64,000 nucleotides of DNA, taken from CAVTJL01 sp963735065 (GTDB lineage Bacteria; Pseudomonadota; Alphaproteobacteria; Geminicoccales; Geminicoccaceae). This document shows, piece by piece, positions 50,682 to 60,775 of the stretch. The DNA lies in NCBI GenBank assembly GCA_963735065.1, contig CAVTJL010000001.1, positions 1,240,001-1,304,000 of the forward strand, given 5' to 3'. The position numbers and the translations under genes are program-made. Every line of letters begins with the position of its first letter. Position 1 is the first letter of the stretch. The notes beneath the pieces were generated by a model that saw only the letters and a program-made list of their open reading frames with translations, had not been told where the DNA came from and did not search any database.

Positions 50682-53109
50682 GCCTTGTCCTCGCCCGCCC
50701 CGAGCCTCTTCTCGTCGTCGGGGCGCCCGAAGGCGCGGCGCTGCTCCGCCAGCGCGCGCAATCGATCCTCGACCTTACGAAAGACGCTGCCCTCGGGGAA
50801 GAGACCGTCGGCGCCGCGCTTGCCCGCCGGCATGCCGGTCAGAAGCTCGATGCCCTCCTCGATCGTCGCCACCGCGAAGATGCGGAAGCGCTCGGCCGCC
50901 ACGGCGCGCCTCACCCGGTCGTGGAGCATGAGGTGGCGGCGGTTGGTGGCCGGGATCAGCACGCCGTTCTGGCCGTCGAGGCCGCGCGCCGCGCAGAGGT
51001 CGAAAAAGCCCTCGATCTTCTCGTTGGCGCCGCCGATCGCCTGCACCTCGCCCTTCTGGTTGACCGAGCCCGTCACCGCGAAGCACTGCCGGATCGGCAC
51101 CTCGCCGATGGCCGAGAGGAGCGCATAGAGCTCGGCCGAGGAGGCGCTGTCGCCGTCGACGCCGCCATAGGACTGCTCGAAGACGAGCGAGGCCGAGAGC
51201 GAGAGGGGCACGTCCGGTGCAAAGGTCGCGGCGAGAAAGCCCTGAAGGATCAAGACACCCTTCGAGTGCAGCGGGCCGCCCAGCTTGACCTCGCGCTCGA
51301 TGTCGACGACGTGGCCGCTGCCCATGCTGACGCGGCAGGTGATGCGGCTGGGCCTGCCGAAGGCGAAGCCGCCCAGCTGCAGCACCGAGAGGCCGTTGAT
51401 CTGGCCCACCGCCTCCCCGCTGGTGGCGATGCCGATGGTGCCCTGGACGATCTGCTCCTGGGTGAGCTCGCGCACGCGGTCGAGACGGTGGGTGCGCGAA
51501 TCGCCGGCCTTGACGACCTCCTCGCCGCCGATGACGGCCTTGCCGGCCTCGCCCGCCCAGAAATCGGCCTCGCGCAGCAGGTCGACGAGGTCCTCGAGAT
51601 CGGCCGTGAGCTTGTCCTTGTCGCCCGCCTGGCGCACCGCGTGCTCGAGCGCGCGGGCAACACCCTCGCGGTCGAGCGGCCGCAGCTTCTCGTCGCGCGC
51701 CATCCGTCCGATGAGGCGGGCGTAGAGGCCGATGGTGGCCGCATCGCGCACGACCTGCTCGTCGAAGTCGGCCGCGATCTTGAAGAGGCGCGAGAACTCC
51801 GGGTCGGCCTGGGCCAGGAGGTAGTAGATCATCCGATCGCCGACGATGACGATCTTGACGTCCAGGGGCACCGGCTCGGGCTCGAGCGTGGCGGTGGTGA
51901 GGAGGCCCGCCGCCTGCATCGGCGCCTCGATGCGGATGAGCCCGGCGAGCAGCGCCCGCTTCAGCCCGTCATAGGCGAAAGGCCGCGTCAGCAGCTTTTG
52001 CGCATCGAGGATCAGATAGCCGCCATTGGCGCGATGCAGGGCGCCGGCGCGGATCATCAGGAAGTCGGTGACGAGATTGCCCATCTCGGCCCGATGCTCG
52101 ATGCGCCCGATCAGCCGGTCGAAGCTCGGATCGTCCTCGTAGACGACGGGGGCGGCATTCTCCTCGCTGCTGTCGACGAGGAGGTTGACGCGGTAGCGGC
52201 GGAACAGCGGGTGGCCGTCCTCGGCCAGCGGCACCTGGCCCGCCGACTGCTCGGGGATCTGCAGGAACGCCTCGACATGGTCGATGATGTCCTGGCGCGC
52301 CTTGTCCAGCTGGTCCTGCACCTCGGGCAGGTCCTCATAGGCCGGCCGCAGCGCGTCGAAAAGATAGCCCACCGCGAAGGACGCGGTCGCATCGTTGAGC
52401 TTCTTGAGCTTGTCCCGGGTCTCCTTCATCCAGGCGGGCCCGTGCGCCAGGGCGTCCCGGAGCTGCTTTTGCAGCGCCTCGACCTCCGCCTCGATCTGCT
52501 TCCTGCGTCGCCTCGGGGAGCTGCTGGAACTGCTCGGGGTTGATGATCTTGCCGTCCGCCATCGGCGCGAAGGCAAAGCCCATGGGCGCCCTGATGAGCG
52601 CGATGCTCTTGGCCCGCGCCGCCTCCTCGACCTCGCCCGCCGCCTGCTCCTGGCGCTCCTTCAGCTCCTCCTCGATGACCTGGCGCCGCGTGCGGTACGC
52701 CTCGTTCTCGAAGGCGTTCCTGCAGCGCCGGCAGAAGCTCGGCCAGCAGCCTTTGCATGTCGCCGCGCAGCGAGGCGCCGCGGCCGGCGGGCAGGTGGAG
52801 AAGGCGCGGCACGCGCGCCTCCTTGAAGTCCGCCACGTAGCAGACGTCGCCCGGCCGGGCCTCGTCCTTTGCCTTGGCCTCCAGCATCTGGCGGATGACG
52901 GTGTGCTTGCCGATGCCCTCGGGCCCCAGCGCGTAGACATTGTAGCCGCTGCGCCGGCTCGAGAGCGCGTAGCGCAGCGCCCCCAGCGCCCGCTCCTGGC
53001 CGATGATGCCGTCGGGGTCGGGAAGATCGGCGGTGGTCTCGAAGGCGAGGTCGTCCTCGGGGCAGCACCAGCCGAGTGCCTCGTCCGACAGTGGCGCGAT
53101 CTCGGCCAT
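50678..53109 (-). pseudogene. Lon-like AAA+ protease (LonB/LonC-type), two frameshifts
   Basis: About 810 codons joined from three frames. N-terminus MAEIAPLSDEALGWCCPEDDL, then an ATP-binding loop GPEGIGKHT; a coiled-coil insert with NAFENEAYRTRRQVIEEELKERQ; AAA+ core with HRANGGYLILDAQKLL; and a C-terminal S16 protease domain with the Ser/Lys dyad in GGVDGDSASSAELYALLSA and NQKGEVQAIGGANEKIEGFF. Breaks: one extra base at 52719-52720 and one at 52502-52503, both in a gcaGGaa context. All domains are otherwise intact. GGGAGGG precedes the ATG at 53109. Downstream Usp gene overlaps by ATGA. Confidence 0.75.
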
Positions 53110-53217
53110 CGGCCCTCCCCCCATTTTCCGCCGGCCCGTCGTCGCGGTGCGTCGAGACTGGCGGTGTCTCGCGTCTTATAGTGGCCCGCCGTGAGACAGG
53201 GTCAATCCACGCTGACG

Positions 53218-54138
53218 ATGCACGCGCGCCCGAGCCTCGACCGGACGGCCGTCCTCCTGCTGCTGCTCCTGTGTGCCTGCTGGGGGCTGGCGCAGGTGGC
53301 GATCAAGGTTGCCAACGAGGGCGTCTCGCCGGTCTTCCAGGGAGGCCTGCGCTCGCTCGGCGCTGCGCTGCTCGTGCTCCTGTGGTCGGCCTGGCGCGGC
53401 GTCGGCCTCACCCGGCGCGACGGCACGCTGGGCTGGGGCCTCGCGGTGGGCCTCCTCTTCGGCTTCGAGTTTTGTCTCTATTACGCCGGCATGTCGCTCA
53501 CCACCGCCTCGCGCGGCGTGATCTTCCTCTACACCTCGCCCTTCGTGGTGGCGCTGGGCGCCCATCTCTTCCTCAAGGGCGACCGGCTCTCGGGCAGCAA
53601 GGTCATCGGGCTCGTGGCGGCCTTCGCGGGCCTCATCGCGGCCTTCGCCGACGGCCTGCGCTTCGCCACCGCGCGCGGCCTTCTGGGCGACGGCCTGTGC
53701 CTCGCCGCCGCCGTCCTTTGGGGCGCCACCACCGTCATGATCAAGGGCTCGCCCCTGACCCGCGTGGCACCCGAGAAGACACTGCTCTACCAGCTGGGCA
53801 TCTCGGCCCTGCTCCTGCCGGCGCTGGCCTGGCTGCTGCACGAGCCCGGCCTCTTCCGGCCGACGCCGCTCGTGCTGCTGGCCATCGCCTACCAGATCGT
53901 CATCGTCGCCTTCGCGAGCTACGTCGCCTGGTTCTGGCTCATGACCCGCTACCCGGCCTCGCAGCTCGCGACCTTCACCTTCATGGCCCCGATCTTCGGC
54001 GTCGCCTTCGGCGGCCTGTTGCTCGGCGAGCCGGTGGGCCTGACGCTGGTGGCCTCGGTGGCCCTGATCGCCGCCGGAATCTGGCTCGTCAACCGCCCGG
54101 CCCGGAGCTCGCCGCGGTCCCTGCCTTCCCGCAGATGA
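53218..54138 (+). CDS. DMT-superfamily (EamA) transporter
   Basis: 306 residues with ten predicted helices in two EamA repeats: LLCACWGLAQVAIKVANEG ... FQGGLRSLGAALLVL in the first, and GLLGDGLCLAAAVLWGATTVMIKGS starting the second, ending LLLGEPVGLTLVASVALIAAGIWLV. Such proteins export amino acids or other metabolites. Start taken as the ATG at 53218; a GTG at 53191 is possible and neither has a strong ribosome site. Divergent from the Lon-like gene. Confidence 0.85.
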   Translation: MHARPSLDRTAVLLLLLLCACWGLAQVAIKVANEGVSPVFQGGLRSLGAALLVLLWSAWRGVGLTRRDGTLGWGLAVGLLFGFEFCLYYAGMSLTTASRGVIFLYTSPFVVALGAHLFLKGDRLSGSKVIGLVAAFAGLIAAFADGLRFATARGLLGDGLCLAAAVLWGATTVMIKGSPLTRVAPEKTLLYQLGISALLLPALAWLLHEPGLFRPTPLVLLAIAYQIVIVAFASYVAWFWLMTRYPASQLATFTFMAPIFGVAFGGLLLGEPVGLTLVASVALIAAGIWLVNRPARSSPRSLPSRR

Positions 54139-54259
54139 CAGGCGCGCCGGCTTGCCCTAGATCCGTCTCGCTGCTCGCCCGTCGTGGGGCGACGTCACGA
54201 GGGGCGGCCTACCGCTGACGAGCCTTGCTCTCGATAGCCTGAATTTCCTCCTGGCCGAC

Positions 54260-55429
54260 GTGCGGGGCGCGCTCGGCCCCTATCTCTCCATTTTCCTTCT
54301 CACGAGCGAGCACTGGGACCAGGCCTCGATCGGCATCGTGCTGACCGTGAGCGGGCTCGCCGGCATCGCCGTGCAGACGCCGCTGGGCGCCCTCGTCGAC
54401 AGCGTGCGGGCCAAGCGGGCGATCGTCGTCGTGGCGCTGGCGGGAATCGCTGCGGCGGCGCTGGGCATCGCCCTCGTCCCCACCTTCCTCGTCGTGCTCC
54501 TGGCCATGGTGCTCCTGGCCGTCACGGGCGACCTTCTGGGCCCCGCCGTCTCGGCCATCACGCTGGGCCTCGTGCCGCGCGAGGCGCTGGCCCGCCGCCT
54601 CGGCCGCAACGCCGCGTTCGATCATGCCGGCAACGTCTTCGTGGCGCTGGTCGCCGGTGCCGTCGGCTGGTGGATCTCGCAGCGCGCCGTCTTCCTTCTC
54701 GTGCCGGTCTTCGCGGCGCTGGCGACGGCGAGCGTGCTCCTGATCCCGGCGCAGGCGATCGACGTCGATCGGGCGCGCGGCCTCGAGCCCGGCGGCGTCG
54801 ACGATGGCGGCCGCAAGCCCTCGGGCTGGCGCACGCTCGTCGAGTGCCGCCCGCTGCTGCTCTTCGCCGCCTGCGTTCTTCTTTTTCACCTCGCCAACGC
54901 GCCGATGCTGCCCCTCGTGAGCCAAAAGCTGGCGCTGGCCGACAAGCAGGCGGCGACGGCCTTGACCTCGGCCTGCATCATCGCGGCCCAGCTCATCATG
55001 CTGCCCATGGCGATCCTCGTCGGCGCCACCGCCGACCGCTGGGGCAGGAAGCCCTTGCTGCTCGCGGCCTACGCCATCCTGCCGATCCGCGGCGTGCTCT
55101 ACACCTTCTCCTCGGCCGTCCCCTGGCTCGTGGGCGTCCAGCTCCTGGACGGGGTCGGCGCGGGGCTGCTGGGCGCCCTCACGCCCCTCGTGCTGGCCGA
55201 CCTGATGCGCGGCACCGGCCGCTACAATGTGAGCCAGGGGGCCGTGGCGACGGCGCAGGGCATCGGCGCCTCGGTCAGCAACGCCATCGCCGGAATCATC
55301 GTCGTCGAGGCCGGCTATAGCAGCGCCTTCTTGACCCTTGCCGCCTTCGCCGCCGTGGCGCTGGCCGCCCTTTTTCTCATGATGCCCGAGACGCGCGAGC
55401 AGGCCAGGGACGCCGCCGCAGACCCCTGA
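54260..55429 (+). CDS. MFS transporter, N-terminus uncertain
   Basis: 389 residues from a GTG at 54260 with 11-12 helices, including VSGLAGIAVQTPLGALVDSVRAKRA (motif A-like loop) and GATADRWGRKPLLLA (second-half motif A). Family-like sequence SLNFLLADVRGALGPYLSIFLL extends 15 codons upstream of the GTG, back to about 54215, with no ATG, GTG or TTG; a CTG at 54215 has GAGGGG ten bases upstream. Either a CTG start is used or a one-base error hides the real start. Substrate unknown; it follows the EamA gene and precedes an anion permease on the same strand. Confidence 0.8.
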   Translation: MRGALGPYLSIFLLTSEHWDQASIGIVLTVSGLAGIAVQTPLGALVDSVRAKRAIVVVALAGIAAAALGIALVPTFLVVLLAMVLLAVTGDLLGPAVSAITLGLVPREALARRLGRNAAFDHAGNVFVALVAGAVGWWISQRAVFLLVPVFAALATASVLLIPAQAIDVDRARGLEPGGVDDGGRKPSGWRTLVECRPLLLFAACVLLFHLANAPMLPLVSQKLALADKQAATALTSACIIAAQLIMLPMAILVGATADRWGRKPLLLAAYAILPIRGVLYTFSSAVPWLVGVQLLDGVGAGLLGALTPLVLADLMRGTGRYNVSQGAVATAQGIGASVSNAIAGIIVVEAGYSSAFLTLAAFAAVALAALFLMMPETREQARDAAADP

Positions 55430-55453
55430 CGTCGCCGTCGACCGGAGTGTCGC

Positions 55454-56683
55454 ATGACGGGCGACACGCTCCTCATCGTGACGCTCGCGATCTTCGCCTT
55501 CACCTACCTCGTGCTGGCGATCGGCCGCCTGCCTTTTTATCACATCGACCGGGCGGGCGCGGCGCTCCTGGGCGCCAGCCTCATGGTGGCCGTGGGCACG
55601 CTCAGCCTCAAGGAGGCCTACGCCGCCATCGATCTCGACACCATCACGCTGCTGCTCGGCATGATGATCGTCGTGGCCAACCTCAAGCTCTCGGGCTTTT
55701 TCCAGCTCACCAGCGCCTGGGTGGCAGGGCGCGCCGGGCACCCGCTCGTGCTGCTCGTGGGCGTCACCCTGGTCGCGGGCTTTTTTTCGGCCTTTCTCGT
55801 CAACGACACGATCTGCCTCGCGATGACGCCGCTCGTGCTCGAGCTGGCGCTGCTGCTGGGGCGCAATCCGGTGCCCTACCTCCTGGCCGTCGCCATGGCC
55901 TCGAACGTCGGCAGCACCGCCACGACCACGGGCAACCCCCAGAACATCATGATCGGCAGCCTGTCGCAGATCCCCTACGGCAGCTTCGCCGCCGCCCTGT
56001 CCCCGATCGCGGCCGTGGGCCTTCTTTTGACGGTGCTCCTGATCGCCCTCTTCTATCGGGGCGAGTTCTGGACCCGCCAGCGCCTCCGGGCCGTGACCCC
56101 GCGCGTCCGCTACAACCGGCCCCTCATGCTGAAGTCGGTCGCCGTCACCCTCGTCATGGTGGCGCTCTTCTTCGCCGGCCAGCCCATCGCCAAGGTCGCC
56201 ATCGTCGCCGGCGCGTTTCTGCTCCTCACCAGGCGGGTAAAAGCCAAAAAGATCCATCGCGAGATCGACGGCGGCCTTCTGCTGATGTTCGCCGGGCTCT
56301 TCGTCGTCGTGGCCGGGCTCGACAAGGTGGCCCTGACGCCGGAGGTGATGGCGGCCGTGGGCCGGCTGCACCTCGATCAGGTGCCCGTGCTCGCCACCGT
56401 CACCGCCGTCCTCTCGAACCTCGTCAGCAACGTGCCGGCCGTGCTGGTGATAAAACCCTTCATCCCGGGGCTGCCGGATGCGCAGCATGCCTGGCTCGTG
56501 GTGGCGATGGCCTCCACGCTCGCCGGCAACCTCACCATCCTGGGCTCGGTCGCCAACCTCATCGTCGTGCAGAGCGCCCGCTCGCGCCACGTCGAGATCG
56601 GCTTTTGGGAGCACCTCAAGGTGGGCCTGCCGCTGACGATCCTCACGATCGCCGTGGGCGTCTTCTGGCTCGGGCGGCCCTGA
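55454..56683 (+). CDS. SLC13/ArsB-type anion permease
   Basis: 409 residues with 11-12 helices. LGMMIVVANLKLSGFF, FLVNDTICLAMTPLVLELA and STATTTGNPQNIMIG are the paired pore signatures of the ion-transporter superfamily that includes ArsB and the YbiR-like permeases; the second half repeats with LSNLVSNVPAVLVIKPF and GNLTILGSVANLIVVQSA. No arsenate reductase or ArsR gene is nearby, so arsenite export is not supported; a general anion role is more cautious. Begins 24 bases after the MFS gene. Confidence 0.85.
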   Translation: MTGDTLLIVTLAIFAFTYLVLAIGRLPFYHIDRAGAALLGASLMVAVGTLSLKEAYAAIDLDTITLLLGMMIVVANLKLSGFFQLTSAWVAGRAGHPLVLLVGVTLVAGFFSAFLVNDTICLAMTPLVLELALLLGRNPVPYLLAVAMASNVGSTATTTGNPQNIMIGSLSQIPYGSFAAALSPIAAVGLLLTVLLIALFYRGEFWTRQRLRAVTPRVRYNRPLMLKSVAVTLVMVALFFAGQPIAKVAIVAGAFLLLTRRVKAKKIHREIDGGLLLMFAGLFVVVAGLDKVALTPEVMAAVGRLHLDQVPVLATVTAVLSNLVSNVPAVLVIKPFIPGLPDAQHAWLVVAMASTLAGNLTILGSVANLIVVQSARSRHVEIGFWEHLKVGLPLTILTIAVGVFWLGRP

Positions 56684-56739
56684 GCCCCACGCCGCTCCTC
56701 AGCTGAAGGCGGCGGCGCGGGGGACAGGGCCGGTCGTCG

Positions 56740-57093
56740 TCACTTGGCGACGATGACGCCGATCTCGACATTGTAGTGCACGGCGGCAAGGCGCGACTCG
56801 ACGGTCGCCCGCGCCGGCGCGCAGCCCTCGGCCAGCCACGCGTCCCACACGCCGTTCATCTCGTCGAACGTGCGCATGTCGGTGAGCCAGATGTTGGCCG
56901 AGAGAATCTTCGACTTGTCCGTCCCGGCCTGGGCCAGGAGCTTGTCGATCCTCTCCAGGATGTTCTTCGTCTGCTCGGCCACCGACGCCCCCGGCTTGTC
57001 GGCCGCCACCTGCCCGGCGAGATAGACGGTATCGCCATGCACCACCGCCTGGCTCATCCGCTTGCCGGCATCGATACGCTTGATCGCTGTCAT
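56740..57093 (-). CDS. RidA family protein
   Basis: 117 residues: YLAGQVAADKPGASVAEQTKNILERIDKLL, SANIWLTDMRTFDEMNGVWDAWL and CAPARATVESRLA (the arginine that binds the imine carboxylate in RidA) are all conserved; the Glu/Cys region of classical RidA (VEI at the C-terminus) is also recognisable. RidA enzymes hydrolyse reactive enamine/imine intermediates. This longer-tailed subgroup often varies in activity. Monocistronic, convergent with the permease gene. Confidence 0.9.
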   Translation of the reverse strand: MTAIKRIDAGKRMSQAVVHGDTVYLAGQVAADKPGASVAEQTKNILERIDKLLAQAGTDKSKILSANIWLTDMRTFDEMNGVWDAWLAEGCAPARATVESRLAAVHYNVEIGVIVAK

Positions 57094-57247
57094 GTCCGTG
57101 CTCCCGTGAATGGCGGGCGGACACTAGCGGCGAAAGCGGCGGAGGTCAGCAGGGGGATTGGGGGGAGGTGGCACGGTCTGGCTTGGGGACGTCTATCTCC
57201 TGAGGCTCTGGTCTTGCAGTTGAGGCCAACTGCTCCGCTCACGGCGC

Positions 57248-58657
57248 TCAGAAGCCTGACAAACTCCGGCCAAGCGCCCTGGCGATCCGCAACCCCGCAA
57301 GGTCACCCCGGGTGTTGGGCTCGCTCCTGTAGCGGATCGCCACGCGGAGGCTTCCCGGGCCGTGGAACCACGAGCCGCCACGGAGAACCCGCGCCGAGCC
57401 ATCTCCTGTTATCCAGGCAGAGCCATCCGCAGGAGCGCCCTCGTAGCTATCATGATAGCAGTCTTCAACCCACTCCAAGACGTTACCCAAAACGTGTTTG
57501 AGACCGAATGGGTTTGCAGGTGACGACAGGTCATCCACTGCTATGGTCCTCTTTCGGAAGATTCCCTTCCTTCCTTGCCGATATTTAAAGTTGCCGTTGT
57601 AGTTGGCCCGATCGGTCGAGATAGTCGCGCCCATCCAAAACGGCGTCGTCGTCCCACCCCGTGCTGCGTACTCCCACTCTGCTTCGCTCAGCAGCCGATA
57701 GGCTTGCCTTGTCTTCTCCGCGAGCCAACCGACGTAGGCCATCGCATCGGTCCAGCTCACGCCCACCACTGGATCGCGATCCGTTTGCGCAAAGCCTGGG
57801 GCTCGCCAGCTCGCCAGCGGGTCCGGCTTCCAATCTGCGCCGTCCCAACGATAGATCCCGCCTTCCATGCCGTGCCCGGTATCATCAATAAACTTGGCGA
57901 ACTCGCCACGCGTGATCGGATATCGCCCCACTGCAAACGGCGCCGCGATGATCACCTTGTGAAGTGGGCCCTCGTTCTCGTGCCGCTCCTCCTCATCGTC
58001 CGGCGAGCCCATCACGAACTGGCCAGCGGGCATGACAACCATCTCCGGGCACCAGAATGCATCGACGTCACGGAAGACGAGACCGGGTGTCCGCGTGAGT
58101 GAAGGGATCGGAGATAGCCCATTCGGCCGCCGTGTCGCCTTCCCTCGGCTACGCAGCGTCTCGCCGATCTCAGCAGCAAGCAGCTTCAACGCGGGCCGAA
58201 CCTTCGCGTCTTCGGGATCGATGTCCGCGTATTCGCGCCAATCACGCCACTGACGCTTGCTCATCTCCGCAACGAGCCGATCCGCGCGCTTCCGCTCAGC
58301 ATCCCGGAGCTGCCACGTGTCGAGATAAAGTAGCGGAAGTATGAGGTCGCTACGCCCTGCGGCCTCCTCCAGCTTCAGGAACTTCTCGAGCTCGTCGCGG
58401 CATCCCTCGCTCTCGAAGTAGCTGGGCGTCAAAATCGGTATCAGAAACCGTGCCTGCCCGAGGGACTCGTCCAGCCGCTCCAACCAGCGCTGCCCGATCT
58501 CGATCCCGTCCTTGTCCTGAAATACGTGGAACGGTCTGCCCGTCACGGCGCGGACGGCATCCTGCAGACGCTTGCGAAGCTTGGTGATGGCGCCGCCGTG
58601 GAACTCGTCGTCGAAATGCGCGTAGCTCAGGAACGCCTGCGGCTCTTGTGCTGCCAT
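57248..58657 (-). CDS. TIR domain fused to SUMF1/formylglycine-generating-enzyme-like domain
   Basis: 469 residues. Residues 1-150 are a TIR domain: AFLSYAHFDDEF, FQDKDGIEIGQRWLERLDESL, LIPILTPSYFESEGCRDELEKFL, where E89 in CRDEL is at the position of the NAD-hydrolase glutamate. From about 185 a SUMF1 domain follows: VFRDVDAFW, VVMPAGQFVMGSPDDE, GRYPITRGEFAKF, VVGVSWTDAMAYVGWL, YRLLSEAEWEYAARGG, NVLEWVEDCY and RVLRGGSWF. The two active cysteines of true sulfatase-activating enzymes are absent, so it probably binds a ligand rather than making formylglycine. Less GC-biased than its neighbours. ATG at 58657, weak ribosome site; a GTG one codon earlier exists. Candidate signalling or defence protein. 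Confidence 0.85.
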   Translation of the reverse strand: MAAQEPQAFLSYAHFDDEFHGGAITKLRKRLQDAVRAVTGRPFHVFQDKDGIEIGQRWLERLDESLGQARFLIPILTPSYFESEGCRDELEKFLKLEEAAGRSDLILPLLYLDTWQLRDAERKRADRLVAEMSKRQWRDWREYADIDPEDAKVRPALKLLAAEIGETLRSRGKATRRPNGLSPIPSLTRTPGLVFRDVDAFWCPEMVVMPAGQFVMGSPDDEEERHENEGPLHKVIIAAPFAVGRYPITRGEFAKFIDDTGHGMEGGIYRWDGADWKPDPLASWRAPGFAQTDRDPVVGVSWTDAMAYVGWLAEKTRQAYRLLSEAEWEYAARGGTTTPFWMGATISTDRANYNGNFKYRQGRKGIFRKRTIAVDDLSSPANPFGLKHVLGNVLEWVEDCYHDSYEGAPADGSAWITGDGSARVLRGGSWFHGPGSLRVAIRYRSEPNTRGDLAGLRIARALGRSLSGF

Positions 58658-58771
58658 CACGACTTGCCGATGCCTCGTCCGTTCAACTTCAACGCTATTC
58701 GTAGATCAGACGGCTGAATTTGTACGCTCCCAATCGCCATGCTGTTTCGGATTTTGGCCGCCTCGCCATCC

Positions 58772-59570
58772 TCAGCCTACGCGTTCCCGACCATCCCCCT
58801 TCTCCTCCGGCAAAATCAACCCCGTGCCCGTAAACCCCCCATCCACGCACAGCACATGCCCCGTGACAAAGCCCGCCCCTGGGCCGGCCAGATAAAAAAC
58901 CGCGTCGGCCACGTCCTCGGGCTGGCCGTAGTGGCCGGCCGGGATGCGGGCGAGCCAGGGGGCGCGGGTGGCGGGCGGGTGCATGTGGCGGACCATCTCG
59001 GTCTCGATCGGGCCGGGCGAGATGGCGTTGACCGTGATGCGGTGGGGTGCGAGCTCGACCGCCGCCACCTGGGTGAGGTTGACGACGGCGGCCTTGGAGG
59101 AGCCGTAGGCGGCGCGGTGGGCGAGGCCGCGCATCCCGGCGGTGGAGGCGATGTTGACGATGCGGCCGCCCGTGCCCTGCAGGACCATGCGCGAGGCCGC
59201 GGCTTTCAGGGTTGCGAAGAGGCCGAAGACGTTGATCCGGTAGACGCGCTCGAAATCGGCCACCGTGTGCTCGAGGATCGGGCCCTGCACGCCGATGCCG
59301 GCATTGTTGACGAGGATGTCGATCGCCGCCCAGGGCCGTCGCCGCCTTGTCGATGATCGGCCCGACGCCGTCGAGGTCCGAGAGATCGAGCGCCACGGCC
59401 CGGGCGTGGCTGCCGCCGGCGCGCAGCTCGGCCGCCACCGCCTCGACCGCGTCGAGCTTGAGGTCGGCCAGCGCCAGGGTAGCCCCAGCCTCGGCGAGGC
59501 GCCGGGCGACGACGCTTCCGATCCCTCCGGCGGCCCCGGTGACGATGGCACGCTTGCCCGCGAGCGACAT
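58772..59570 (-). pseudogene. SDR-family oxidoreductase with one frameshift
   Basis: About 266 codons. First part: MSLAGKRAIVTGAAGGIGSVVARRL with the NAD(P) loop; after one extra base near 59335-59341 the correct frame resumes at IDILVNNAGIGVQGP and continues through IVNIASTAGM, the YGSSK catalytic pair and DGGFTGTG to the stop at 58772. Corrected reading joins TALG to AIDILVNN. AAAGGAGG just before the ATG is an ideal ribosome site, so the gene is probably expressed and the frameshift recent or an assembly error. Likely a ketone/alcohol dehydrogenase. Confidence 0.8.
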
Positions 59571-59746
59571 GGCAGCCTCCTTTCTTGTCACGGTGATTGC
59601 CGCCGATGGTGGCGGACCGCGTGGCAGCGAGGCAATGCATAACATTCGGTAAGTCCGCCTCGCGGCGACGCCGGACTAGGCTGCCGCTGCGATCACCCCT
59701 GGGGCGGCGGTGAGAACGTGCCCGTCCTGCCGATCTGGAGAGGCCG

Positions 59747-60775
59747 ATGATCCCAAGGAAAACCCTGGAGCGCCTTCCTGCCCTGGCGACCGCGGCGCTG
59801 CTCGCCGTCGTGGGCCTCGCCGCCGCTTCCCTGCCGGCAGGGGCAGCCGGCGCGCTCCCGGGCGACATCCTCATCGCCGACCGCGGCGGCGGGAAGCTTT
59901 TGATCGTCTCGCCGGAGAAAAAGATCGTCTGGTCGATGCAGCTCGCCTGGAAGAGCAAGCCCGGTGCCCATTCGAGATGGGCGGACGACGCCTTCCTCAC
60001 GCCCGACCACCGCCACATCATCTTCAACGAGGAGGACAACCAGGCGATCGACATCGTCGACATCGCGACGAAGAAGGTCGTGTGGACCTACGGTCATCCC
60101 GGCCGGAAGGGCTCGGCCCCGGGCTATCTCAACACGCCCGACGACGCCTTCCAGCTCCCCGGCGGGACGGTCGAGGTGTCCGACATCGCCAATCAGCGGG
60201 TGATCTTCATCGATCCCAGGACCAAGCAGATCGTCAGGCAGTACGGCACCACGCTGAAGCGCCGCCACCGCCCGCCCGAGTTCCTCAACGCGCCCGACGG
60301 CGCCTACCCGACGCCGGACGGCGGGCTCATCGTCACCGAGATCGGCTGGGGCCACGGCACCCACAGCTACCTCGACAAGATCGGCGCCGACGGCAGGCTC
60401 GACTACAGCATCAAGACCGATTTCACCTACGCCTCGGACGGCAACGTGACGCCGGGCGGCGATGTGGTGGCCGTCGATTGGGTCAAGCGGGGCGCTGCCG
60501 CGATCTTTGCGCCGGGCGGCAAGGTGCTCTGGCGGTATCGTCCCGCATCGGGCCACGGCGCGCTCGACCATCCGTCCGACGCGGTGGTGCTGCCGAATGA
60601 CAAGGTCCTGATCTGCGACGACTGGAACGACCGCGTCCTCGTCGTCGATCCCAAGACGAACAGGATCGTCTGGGAGTATGGGCACAAGGGCGTGGCCGGC
60701 AACGAGCCGGGCTACCTCAACATCCCCGACGAGGTGGTCCTGCTCCCGCCCGACTGGCGCTCGAAGCCGAGCTAG
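59747..60775 (+). CDS. Secreted beta-propeller (NHL-repeat-like) protein
   Basis: 342 residues with a Sec signal (LATAALLAVVGLAAASLPAGAAGA). The mature part repeats a 45-50-residue unit of the type 'D-x-V-x-D-W/I-A-N-x-R-V-x-x-I-D-P-x-T-x-x-I-V-W-x-Y-G', visible at DIVDIATKKVVWTYGHPG, VIFIDPRTKQIVRQYG and VLVVDPKTNRIVWEYGHKG, giving a six- to seven-bladed propeller. Probably a binding or scaffold protein in the periplasm; no catalytic residues were recognised. Its stop overlaps the end of the convergent hydrolase gene by four bases. Confidence 0.8.
   Translation: MIPRKTLERLPALATAALLAVVGLAAASLPAGAAGALPGDILIADRGGGKLLIVSPEKKIVWSMQLAWKSKPGAHSRWADDAFLTPDHRHIIFNEEDNQAIDIVDIATKKVVWTYGHPGRKGSAPGYLNTPDDAFQLPGGTVEVSDIANQRVIFIDPRTKQIVRQYGTTLKRRHRPPEFLNAPDGAYPTPDGGLIVTEIGWGHGTHSYLDKIGADGRLDYSIKTDFTYASDGNVTPGGDVVAVDWVKRGAAAIFAPGGKVLWRYRPASGHGALDHPSDAVVLPNDKVLICDDWNDRVLVVDPKTNRIVWEYGHKGVAGNEPGYLNIPDEVVLLPPDWRSKPS

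Noticed and set aside
54209..56614. Long minus-strand open frame (801 codons) opposite the MFS and anion-permease genes
   Set aside because: Its translation is Arg/His/Glu/Gly-rich with no family pattern; it is the antisense shadow of two well-supported membrane proteins in GC-rich DNA.
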